Positions 46,341-53,376 of a DNA stretch of 64,000 bases are shown here, in pieces. Position 1 is the stretch's first letter. Each line of letters starts with the position of its first letter. The DNA comes from Streptomyces chattanoogensis (GTDB lineage: Bacteria; Actinomycetota; Actinomycetes; Streptomycetales; Streptomycetaceae). The position numbers were made by a program, and so were the translations under genes. Location: assembly GCF_001294335.1 (NCBI RefSeq), contig NZ_LGKG01000145.1, forward strand, positions 102,064 through 166,063. The letters are read 5' to 3'. The notes under the pieces were generated by a model. That model ran no database searches and was not told the origin of the DNA. It worked only from the letters and a program-made list of their open reading frames with translations.

Positions 46341-47732
46341 TCACCGCAGCTGCCCCTCCACATACTCCCGCCACTCCTTCGTGAACTCCGTGAGCCCCAC
46401 GCCCAGTTGGTCCCGCATCGCCCGGTCCAGCCGCTCGGCGCGGTCGGGGCGGTGCCGGTCGCGGGCGGGCGTCGAGCCGGGTGAGCGGTGCGGGCGGGGG
46501 CGGTGGCCGTTCCGGAGGGCCTCCATCGGTGCGCTCAGGCGCCCCGCGGCACTCTCGGCCTCGGTGCGGCCCGCCGCCCGGTAGAAGGCGATCAGCTTCG
46601 CCTCGCCCCACTTGTCGGCGATCATGCGGCAGGCCAGCCAGCCGCCCTCGTACGCCTTGGCCAGGCGGTCCGCGCCGGCCTGGAAGCCGAAGTCCTCGTC
46701 GGTGGGGAGGCTGTCGGGGGCCTTGCCGGCGGCCACCGCGCGGGAGAGTTCGGGGGCGGTGGTGGCGGCCTTGCGGCGTATGTCGCGGTAGGCGACCCAG
46801 TCGGCGAAGCCCTCGGAGAGCCAGAGCGGGGTGGCCGTGGTGGTGACCGTACGGGTCGCGACATGGGCGGTCTCGTGGGTGAGGACGACGGCGCGGCCGA
46901 GGTCGTTGAGCTCCTCGTACGCCTCGGGGTTGACGATCACCCGGTCCGCGGGCGCGGTCGCCGAGGCACCGGCCTCGCCGGTGGTGACGGCCGCGATGCC
47001 CGTGTAACCGGCGGCGTCGTCGCTGCCCAGCAGCTGCGCCATCTGTCCGACGGTGTCGGGGGCCTCCACGACGACCTTGCCCGACCACCGCCCCTTCCAG
47101 GCGTCGGAGACGGCCGGCACCGACTTGTCCACCCAGTGCGCCAGGTCGCGCAGCCGCGCCGGGTCCGCGGCGCCGCCGAGCACCAGGCTGTACCGCCCGC
47201 GGACCAGCCGTACCGGGCCCTGGTCCCACAGCTGGCGGGTGCCGGGCCGGCCGGACGGGGCGCCGTCGGTGTCCGAGGAGACCCGCCAGCGTCCGGCGCG
47301 CTCGGTGAGGGTGAGGTACTGGAGGGAGGTGACGGGTGCGGTGTCGAATCCCTTGAGGCGGTAGCTCAGCCGTACCTTGGCGGCCATCCGGCCGCGGGCG
47401 GCGCCCGCCGGGAGCGGGAAGGCGTCGGTGGAGACGAGGTCGTAGCGCCAGTCGGTGAGCGGGACCGCCCCGAGATTGGCGATCAGACGGCGCTGGCGGG
47501 CGCGGTAGGCGGTGGCGTGCGGGTCGACGGTGGCCAGGAGGGCGGCGGTGTCGCGGTGCCGTACGGCGCGGGAGCGGGCGTCGAGCATCCGCTGGACGTC
47601 GGGGAAGCGGTCGCGCGGCGGGGCCTGGGGCGCGCAGCCGGTCAGCGGGACGAGCAGCGCGAGGAGCGGGACGGCACAGGCCGCCGCCCCGGCCCGCGAC
47701 GGCCACCGCCGTCCCGCCCGCTGACGTGACAT
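46341..47732 (-). CDS. Putative lipoprotein with gluzincin-like peptidase motif
   Basis: This 463-residue exported protein has a basic N-terminus, a hydrophobic segment and a lipobox LTGC (Cys33), indicating a lipid anchor. The middle contains HETAH (His286, Glu287, His290) followed by LWLSEGFADWVAYRD, a zinc-metallopeptidase (gluzincin) arrangement in which the distal glutamate lies in the SEGFAD segment. The N-terminal half (about 40-200) looks like a SnoaL/NTF2-type beta domain. The C-terminal tail has low-complexity basic sequence. The cleavage target is unknown, possibly envelope proteins. Confidence 0.8.
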   Translation of the reverse strand: MSRQRAGRRWPSRAGAAACAVPLLALLVPLTGCAPQAPPRDRFPDVQRMLDARSRAVRHRDTAALLATVDPHATAYRARQRRLIANLGAVPLTDWRYDLVSTDAFPLPAGAARGRMAAKVRLSYRLKGFDTAPVTSLQYLTLTERAGRWRVSSDTDGAPSGRPGTRQLWDQGPVRLVRGRYSLVLGGAADPARLRDLAHWVDKSVPAVSDAWKGRWSGKVVVEAPDTVGQMAQLLGSDDAAGYTGIAAVTTGEAGASATAPADRVIVNPEAYEELNDLGRAVVLTHETAHVATRTVTTTATPLWLSEGFADWVAYRDIRRKAATTAPELSRAVAAGKAPDSLPTDEDFGFQAGADRLAKAYEGGWLACRMIADKWGEAKLIAFYRAAGRTEAESAAGRLSAPMEALRNGHRPRPHRSPGSTPARDRHRPDRAERLDRAMRDQLGVGLTEFTKEWREYVEGQLR

Positions 47733-47828
47733 GCCGCCGATCGTATGTGCGCGCGGCGCGCCGCAAAAACGCGGGAAGCGGAGGGGAGGGGAAGGGGAAG
47801 GGGGCGCGAGAGGGGGTCTACGGGCGGT

Positions 47829-48884
47829 TCACGGCCTGGTGACGGCGGCGACGGGCATCACGCCGACCGGGTCGTAGCGGACCCGGGCGCCCGGATACGG
47901 GGCGTGGACGACCTGTCCGTTGCCGACGTACATCCCGACATGACTCGCGTCCGAACGGTAAATGACCAGGTCACCGGGTTGTGCCTCGGAGAGCGGCACC
48001 TGGCGGCCGGCACCGCGCTGGCCCTGGGAGGTGCGCGGGATCCAGACTCCGGCCTGCCCATAGGCCCATTGGGTGAGTCCGGAGCAGTCGAACGACGCGG
48101 GGCCGGTGCTTCCCCAGGCGTACGGGGCGCCGACGGCGGCGCGGGCGGCGGCGACGGCCGCGGCGGCCCGGCCGGGGGTGGGGAGGATGCCGGAGAGGTC
48201 GGGGAGGCCGGGCAGCATCCCGTCGCGCCCGTCGCTGCGCGCGGCCCGGTCGTAGGCCGCCCGGACGTTCCGCGGGAGGCCGTGGAGCACGCGCCGGGCG
48301 GCGGCCAGCTTGTGCTGGACGTCCTTCTTGTGGCGGGCCACGTCCCGGCGTCCGGCCTCGAGGTCCGCCAGCTTCGCGGCGGTCGCCCGGCGCTGCTGCT
48401 CCAGGGCCCGCTGTGCGGCCTGCAGGTCCCGCAGCTCGCCGGCCTGGGCGGCGTTGAGCCGGTCGAGGGCGAAGGCCTTCTCCAGGTAGCTGTCGGGGCG
48501 TTCGGAGAGCAGCAGCCGCAGGGCGGGGTCGATGCCGCCGGAGCGGTACTGGGCGGCGGCCAGCGCGCCGAGCCGGTGGCGCATCCGGTTGACCCGCTCC
48601 TGGGCGCGGGCGGTGCGGTCCCGGAGGTGCGCCACCTCGGCCCGGAGGCGCCGGGTCCGCTCGTCGGCGCCGTTGAACTTCTCGGTGGCCCGCTCGGCCT
48701 CCTCGTAGAGCGTGCCCAGCCGCCCGGTGGCCGTTCCCCGGCCCGCGGCGGAGCTTTCCGCCGGGTCGGCCGAGGCGGGCGGGCCGGACAGTGCGGCGGC
48801 CGCGGTGGCCAGGGCCGCCGAGACGACGGTGACACCGGTGCGGGTGACGGGGCCTGACGGTGAGGTACGGCGATGGGAGACCAC
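47829..48884 (-). CDS. NlpC/P60 peptidoglycan hydrolase with coiled-coil N-domain (first)
   Basis: This 351-residue exported protein has a signal segment (about 13-40), a long alpha-helical coiled-coil domain (about 50-215) and a C-terminal NlpC/P60 cysteine peptidase (about 235-351) with Cys267 (SFDCSGLTQWAY), the histidine in SHVGMYVGNG and the third polar residue in HAPYPGARV. Such enzymes cut D-Glu/meso-DAP-type cross-link peptides in wall remodelling; the coiled coil resembles RipA-type regulatory domains. GTG 48884 follows AAGGA. It is a paralogue of the next gene, lying in tandem after its terminator. Confidence 0.93.
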   Translation of the reverse strand: MVSHRRTSPSGPVTRTGVTVVSAALATAAAALSGPPASADPAESSAAGRGTATGRLGTLYEEAERATEKFNGADERTRRLRAEVAHLRDRTARAQERVNRMRHRLGALAAAQYRSGGIDPALRLLLSERPDSYLEKAFALDRLNAAQAGELRDLQAAQRALEQQRRATAAKLADLEAGRRDVARHKKDVQHKLAAARRVLHGLPRNVRAAYDRAARSDGRDGMLPGLPDLSGILPTPGRAAAAVAAARAAVGAPYAWGSTGPASFDCSGLTQWAYGQAGVWIPRTSQGQRGAGRQVPLSEAQPGDLVIYRSDASHVGMYVGNGQVVHAPYPGARVRYDPVGVMPVAAVTRP

Positions 48885-49005
48885 GGGTGGCGCAATCCTT
48901 CCCTGTGCAGCCGGCTGCCGCCCGGAAGGGCGGACGGTGACCGGCGAGCTGCGAGGCAGGACAGTAACCGCGCCGGTCGGCGCCCGCCAAAGCCCCCTTG
49001 CCGTA

Positions 49006-49053
49006 CGCAAAAAGCCGCCCCGCCGGTGACTGTGCAGGTCACCGGCGGGGCGG
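49006..49053 (-). terminator. Rho-independent terminator between the two NlpC/P60 genes
   Basis: A 16-bp perfect stem (49015-49030 with 49038-49053) and 7-base loop are followed on the minus strand by CTTTTTGCG (49006-49014). This is the most classical terminator in the window. It ends the upstream NlpC/P60 gene, so the two hydrolases are transcribed separately. Confidence 0.85.
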
Positions 49054-49139
49054 GAAGTCAGCGGCGGGGGCGGTATTTCGCCCGTTCGGGCGGAACGTAC
49101 CGCCCGTTCAGACGCCGGACCGCGAGCGTCGTGAGGCGT

Positions 49140-50165
49140 TCAGACCCGGACGCCGAAGGCGAACGGCATGTTGTTGATCGACTCGTAGCGCACGCTGGCG
49201 CCCGGCTTCGGGGCGTGCAGCACCGTGCCGTTGCCGGCGTAGAGGCCGATGTGGTGCAGGTCGTTGTAGAAGAGCACCAGGTCGCCGGGCTTGAGCTGGC
49301 TCTCCGAGGCGATCCGGGTGCCGGCGTTGGCCTGCTCCTGCGAGGTGCGCGGCAGCGACTGGCCGGCCTGCTGGTACGCCCAGGAGGTCAGGCCCGAGCA
49401 GTCGAAGGAGGACGGGCCGGTGGCGCCCCAGACATAGGGCGAGCCGATCTTGGACTGGGCGGCCTGCAGGGCGGCCGCACCGCGCTGCGAGGCGGGCACG
49501 TCGTCGCCGAGGTCGGCCCGGCTGTTGTCGCGGTTGGCGCGCTGCTCGGCGGCCTCCATGGCCGCCTTCTCCTTGGCGGTCAGGGTGTTCAGGAGTTCCT
49601 GCGCCTTGGCGAGCTTGCCCTTGATCTCGTCCTTCTTCTCGCCGAGCGCCTTCCGGGTCTCGGTGAGGTCCTGGATCTTGCCCGCGGCCTCGGCGCGCTC
49701 CTGGGCGAGCCGGCGCTGCTTCTCCGCGATGGTCTTCAGCTCCTGGGCCTGGTGGCCGCTGAGCTGGTCGAGGGTGGAGGCCTTGTCCAGGTAGGTGTCC
49801 GGGTCGCCGGAGAGGAAGAGCTGGACCGAGGGGTCGATGCTGCCGCTGCGGTACTGGCCGGAGGCGACGGAACCCAGGCCCTTGCGGAGCTGGTTGAGCT
49901 CCTCCTGGCCGCGGGCGACCTTGTCCTGGAGGCGGTCCACCTCCTTCTGGAGCTTGTTCTGGTCTTCCTTGACGCCGTTGTACTTCTCGGTGGCCTGCTC
50001 CGCCTGCTCGTAGAGCTTGTCGACCTGAGCCTTGACGTCCTTCTTGTCCTGCTTCGGGGCGGCCTGGGCGGCCTGCGACGAGAGGGCGACGGCCGCGGCG
50101 GCGGTCGCGGTGAGCACGGTCACGCGAGTACGGCTCGGCTGCTTGGGTCGACGGTGGGACGCCAC
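49140..50165 (-). CDS. NlpC/P60 peptidoglycan hydrolase with coiled-coil N-domain (second)
   Basis: This 341-residue paralogue of the preceding hydrolase has a signal sequence (about 10-36, ending SSQAAQA), a long coiled coil (about 40-215), and an NlpC/P60 domain with Cys256 (SFDCSGLTSWAY), the histidine in HHIGLYAGNG and conserved HAPKPGASV. The two proteins share the same design and the SYLEKA/TYLDKA motif of their helical domains. GTG 50165 follows AAGGAG. The long leader upstream includes the degenerate c-di-AMP-type riboswitch sequence and an MtrA-like site. Confidence 0.93.
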   Translation of the reverse strand: MASHRRPKQPSRTRVTVLTATAAAAVALSSQAAQAAPKQDKKDVKAQVDKLYEQAEQATEKYNGVKEDQNKLQKEVDRLQDKVARGQEELNQLRKGLGSVASGQYRSGSIDPSVQLFLSGDPDTYLDKASTLDQLSGHQAQELKTIAEKQRRLAQERAEAAGKIQDLTETRKALGEKKDEIKGKLAKAQELLNTLTAKEKAAMEAAEQRANRDNSRADLGDDVPASQRGAAALQAAQSKIGSPYVWGATGPSSFDCSGLTSWAYQQAGQSLPRTSQEQANAGTRIASESQLKPGDLVLFYNDLHHIGLYAGNGTVLHAPKPGASVRYESINNMPFAFGVRV

Positions 50166-50180
50166 GGGGGCGAGCTCCTT

Positions 50181-50254
50181 CTTCCTCCAGCCGCCTACCG
50201 GGAAGTGGGGGGCGAACCCCGGCTCCGCGTGAACGCCGCGGACTCGGCGGTACC
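50181..50254 (-). promoter_or_regulatory. Degenerate ydaO-type (c-di-AMP) riboswitch leader
   Basis: The 326-bp gap 50166-50491 holds regulatory sequence only. Read on the minus strand it contains GCCGAGTCCGCGGCG and CGCGGAGCCGGGG (50217-50250), then CCCGGTAGGCGGCTGGAGG (50184-50202) just before the ribosome site. Streptomyces ydaO riboswitches before NlpC/P60 and rpfA genes contain these two ends, separated by a conserved core (GGGTGAATC and CAGCTAACC), which is absent here. I interpret it as a shortened or decayed riboswitch; consensus recall is from memory. Confidence 0.45.
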
Positions 50255-50311
50255 TTCACTGACCATCCCGGTTGGATAATCACCTGTATGAAGGTTCGAG
50301 GCCCGACCTTA

Positions 50312-50327
50312 GTAACCGAGTTGTGAT
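50312..50327 (-). promoter_or_regulatory. MtrA-like direct repeat upstream of an NlpC/P60 gene
   Basis: On the minus strand ATCAC-AACTCG-GTTAC gives two related pentamers at an 11-base period, similar to MtrA-binding direct repeats upstream of actinobacterial wall-hydrolase genes. GGTTACT also occurs before the paralogous gene near 48964. Only sequence resemblance supports this. Confidence 0.35.
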
Positions 50328-50491
50328 CGCTTCAAATCCTCACGGGAAAAATCTGCGTCACCAGCCCCATCCTTTACCAACATCACACAGGCAGTAAGGG
50401 CTATTTGACGCTCCGGTACGGATGTCAAGGGGAACGCGAGGGGAACGCAGGCGATGAACCGGACAGGACGGGACAGGGGTGCGGTAAACCG

Positions 50492-51865
50492 TCAGGTCCG
50501 GGCAAGTCGCTTGAGCAACAGGGCCGATGCGACCGGCCGGGCACCCGCCTTCGCGACACCGTCGGCCACCTCGCGGTCCGTGGAGACCACGACGACCGGG
50601 CGGCCGGGCGGCTCGGCCCGCACCAGCTGACGGATCAACTCGTCGGCCGTCACGCCCGGTTTGCTGAACAGGACCCGCACCCCGCGCGGCGGCGCGAGCA
50701 GCACCGGCGCGGCCAGCTCGGCACCGTCGAAGACACAGGTCATCTCCGCGCCCGTCTGCGCGGCCAGTACGGCCAGCCCGCCCAGCAGCCGCAGCCGCTG
50801 TTTGTCCAGAGGCATGGTGGGATAGCCGGTTTTGGTGACGTTGTAGCCGTCCACCACCAAATGCGCCTGCGGCAGCGCCAGTAGCTGGTCGAGCAGCGCC
50901 GGGTCCATCTCCGACAGCGCCCGGGTCGCGATGTCCTTGGGCGTCATCCTGCCCGGCTCGACGGCCTCCACGGTGTCCGCGGGGTGGATGCTGGCGGGCG
51001 GCAGGGCCAGTTCGCGGCGCAGCCCCTGGGCGGCGTCCAGCACCGTGTCCAGCAGCAGCCGCAGCCGCATGTCCTCGACGCTGCGGCCCTCGCGGGCGGC
51101 CCGCCGGCTGGCCTCCAGCGCCGCCTCGACCTCGGCGACCCGACCCTTGAGCCGGCGCAGTTCGCTGTCGGTGACCGATTTGTCGGTCGCCCCCTGCAGC
51201 TGCGCGGCCTCCAGCGCGGCCTCGGCCTTGCGCACCGCCGCCTCGCCGCGCTTCACATCGCTGAGCGCGCTGCGCAGCTTGCGCTGCAGCGACTCGTTCT
51301 CCTTGCGGGCCGCGTACAGATCCGCCCGTACCCGCTCGACATCGCCGCGGGCCTCGCTGCGGGCCTGCGCCAGCTCCTCGCGCAGCCGGGCCAGCTCCCG
51401 CTCGGCCTCCTCGCCGGCCCGCTCGGCGCGCGCCCGCTGCGCCTCCTCGCCGGCCGCCGCGACCAGCTTGACCCAGCCCTCGGGGCGCAGCACATACGCC
51501 GCCGCCGCGACATCCAGCGGATCGGCGGCCGCGGGCGCGGTGCCCTCCTCCAGGGCCGCGGCCAGCTCCGGCTGGGCCTCGCGCAGCTTGCCCGCGATCC
51601 GCTGCCGGAAGACCGCGTCGCTCTCCAGCGCCGCGGCCATCGCGTTCCCGGCGAACTTGGCCCGGCGGGCCGGGGTGAACCGGGCGTACTGCCGCAGCGG
51701 AGCCGGGAGTTCGGCCACCGTCAGCGCGCCGAACGACTCCGCGGTGAGCGCCACGACACGGCGCCGTACGCCCCCGGGCAGCGGACGGTCGAGCACGTCG
51801 TCGACGGCACCCTCGGATGCGTCGGCACGCGCCTCCCCCGGCTCCCTTTCTGGACGCTCCACCAC
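50492..51865 (-). CDS. NYN-domain (PIN-like) RNA-binding/nuclease protein with coiled coil
   Basis: This 457-residue cytoplasmic protein consists of a helical N-terminal region (about 25-130), a long Arg/Glu/Ala coiled coil (about 135-255), and a C-terminal NYN domain of YacP/Rae1 type (about 320-457): HLVVDGYNVTKTG with the first aspartate, MTCVFDGAE, FSKPGVTADELI and VVVVSTDREVAD, which supply the acidic metal site of PIN-like nucleases. By analogy with Bacillus Rae1 it may cut RNA at the ribosome. Two consecutive GTG codons mark the start. It is followed by the NlpC/P60 leader. Confidence 0.85.
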   Translation of the reverse strand: MVERPEREPGEARADASEGAVDDVLDRPLPGGVRRRVVALTAESFGALTVAELPAPLRQYARFTPARRAKFAGNAMAAALESDAVFRQRIAGKLREAQPELAAALEEGTAPAAADPLDVAAAAYVLRPEGWVKLVAAAGEEAQRARAERAGEEAERELARLREELAQARSEARGDVERVRADLYAARKENESLQRKLRSALSDVKRGEAAVRKAEAALEAAQLQGATDKSVTDSELRRLKGRVAEVEAALEASRRAAREGRSVEDMRLRLLLDTVLDAAQGLRRELALPPASIHPADTVEAVEPGRMTPKDIATRALSEMDPALLDQLLALPQAHLVVDGYNVTKTGYPTMPLDKQRLRLLGGLAVLAAQTGAEMTCVFDGAELAAPVLLAPPRGVRVLFSKPGVTADELIRQLVRAEPPGRPVVVVSTDREVADGVAKAGARPVASALLLKRLART

Positions 51866-51883
51866 GGCTCGCTCGCTCCGATC

Positions 51884-52123
51884 TCAGACGCTCGCGTCCG
51901 GCCGGTCCACCAGCTCGATCTGGTCGACCGCGTTGCACCAGCGGCAGCGCACGGACTCGATGCTCTCACTGAGGACCTCGCGCTCCTCCACCTTCGGCTC
52001 CCCCGCAAGGTCCAGGTGGACGTACTCCACGACCTTGGACCGGCGGGTCACATCGAAACGGGTGAGATTGCCGCAGAGCGTGCAGCGCCACCGGGTCTCG
52101 GCCGTCGGCAGGGGTACACCCAT
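51884..52123 (-). CDS. Small zinc-ribbon-like protein
   Basis: This 79-residue protein contains two CxxC pairs, Cys14/Cys17 (WRCTLCGNL) and Cys60/Cys63 (VRCRWCN), the spacing of a zinc ribbon, with a basic/aromatic segment between. Such proteins often bind nucleic acids or act in transcription complexes. It lies 18 bp upstream of the NYN gene in the same orientation, so they are likely co-expressed. ATG 52123 has GAGGA 7 bases upstream; ATG 52159 would add 12 residues (MSTTTSTKEDDT) with a comparable AGGA site, so both starts are possible. Confidence 0.78.
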   Translation of the reverse strand: MGVPLPTAETRWRCTLCGNLTRFDVTRRSKVVEYVHLDLAGEPKVEEREVLSESIESVRCRWCNAVDQIELVDRPDASV

Positions 52124-52303
52124 CGTGTCGTCCTCTTTCGTACTCGTCGTCGTACTCATCGGTCTCGTCCTGAGGTGCGGGTTCACACAGGCGCCGCCGG
52201 ACTGCGGAAGTGGGCAAGGTACTGACTGCAACCCTACGGCCTGAAAGGGGGCCGGTGCGGGCCGTGCCCAGGAGCCGGGACGCGGCGAGGCACTCTGCGC
52301 CGA

Positions 52304-53098
52304 ATGCCCGCATTGCGCCATGATCACTTCATGACGGCGCCGTCCCCCTTCTCGCGTTCCCCGGGCCTTCCCCGGCCACCGCACCCCGTCCGCTCCCTGG
52401 CAGCGGTCTTCTCGCGGATGACGAATGTGCTGATCGCGCTCTGCTGCGTGATCTTCGTGATCGGCCCCGCGTCCGGCTTCAACCACATATACGGCGACGC
52501 CGACGCGCTGCTGCGGGCCCAGAACGCCTACTTCCAGCGCTGGGGCGTGATCCCGCTCGACCTGTGGAGCGGTTCGCTGCGTGCCCTGATCACCCCGCTG
52601 ACCGCGCTGTTCGTGCACGGCAGCTGGCTGCATCTGCTGGGCAACATGCTGTTCCTGTACGTCTTCGGCGGTATGACGGAGACCCGGATGGGACGGCTCC
52701 CCTTCACCGCCTTCACCCTCATCGTCGGCTATCTGGCCCTGCTCGGCTACGCGGCCGCGCACGCCGCCTCCGCCCAGACCCTGGTGGGCGCCTCCGGCTC
52801 GATCTCCGGCGTCCTGGGCGCCTTCCTCTACCTCTTCCCCAAGGCCCGGGTCACCAGCGTCTTCCCCTTCCTCTTCTTCCTCCCGCTGCGCTTCCCCGCC
52901 TGGATCGTGCTGCTCTTCTGGTTCGTGCTCCAGTGGCAGGCCGCCCAGGACGACCCCCACGGCCCCGGCGTCGCCTACCTCGCCCATGTGGTCGGCTTCG
53001 CGCTCGGCTTCCTGTACGCGTGGGTGCGCTACCGGAGGGATAGTGTGGGGGCCACCAGGGGGAACGAACCGGCGACCGAGGGAGAGAGCCAGCCGTGA
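52304..53098 (+). CDS. Rhomboid-family intramembrane serine protease
   Basis: This 264-residue protein has six predicted helices with the rhomboid signatures: GSWLHLLGNMLFLYVFGG (N and H region, about residues 105-122), catalytic Ser164 in VGASGSISGVLGAFL, and the histidine in YLAHVVGFALG. Rhomboids cut membrane proteins within their transmembrane segments. The N-terminus is cytoplasmic and Pro-rich; ATG 52331 is a plausible alternative start as neither has a clear ribosome site. The stop overlaps the AsnC-type gene start by four bases (GTGA). Confidence 0.88.
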   Translation: MPALRHDHFMTAPSPFSRSPGLPRPPHPVRSLAAVFSRMTNVLIALCCVIFVIGPASGFNHIYGDADALLRAQNAYFQRWGVIPLDLWSGSLRALITPLTALFVHGSWLHLLGNMLFLYVFGGMTETRMGRLPFTAFTLIVGYLALLGYAAAHAASAQTLVGASGSISGVLGAFLYLFPKARVTSVFPFLFFLPLRFPAWIVLLFWFVLQWQAAQDDPHGPGVAYLAHVVGFALGFLYAWVRYRRDSVGATRGNEPATEGESQP

Positions 53099-53376
53099 TC
53101 ACGTCGATCGTGCTCATCAAGACCAGCGTGGACCAGATCCCGGAGATCGCCGAGAAGATCGCCGCGCTGGAGGGCGTGAGCGAGGTCTACTCCGTCACCG
53201 GCGCGCACGATCTGATCGCGATGGTGCGGGTCGCCCAGCACGACGACCTCGCCGATGTCATCCCCGGCCGGATCAGCAAGATTCCCGGCGTGGCCTCGAC
53301 CGAGACGCACATCGCCTTCCGGACGTACTCGCAGCACGACCTCGAGGCCGCGTTCTCGATTGGCATCGAGGAATAA
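53095..53376 (+). CDS. Lrp/AsnC ligand-binding-domain protein
   Basis: This 93-residue protein corresponds to the RAM (ligand-binding) domain of Lrp/AsnC regulators without the helix-turn-helix. It has the beta-alpha-beta-beta-alpha-beta pattern around VDQIPEIAEKIAALEGVSEV, SVTGAHDLIAMV and KIPGVASTETHIAF. Stand-alone RAM proteins form rings and may bind amino acids or modulate partner proteins. It overlaps the rhomboid stop (GTGA). The opposing PLP-enzyme frame extends antisense through its last 100 bp because of repeat copy C. Confidence 0.85.
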   Translation: MITSIVLIKTSVDQIPEIAEKIAALEGVSEVYSVTGAHDLIAMVRVAQHDDLADVIPGRISKIPGVASTETHIAFRTYSQHDLEAAFSIGIEE

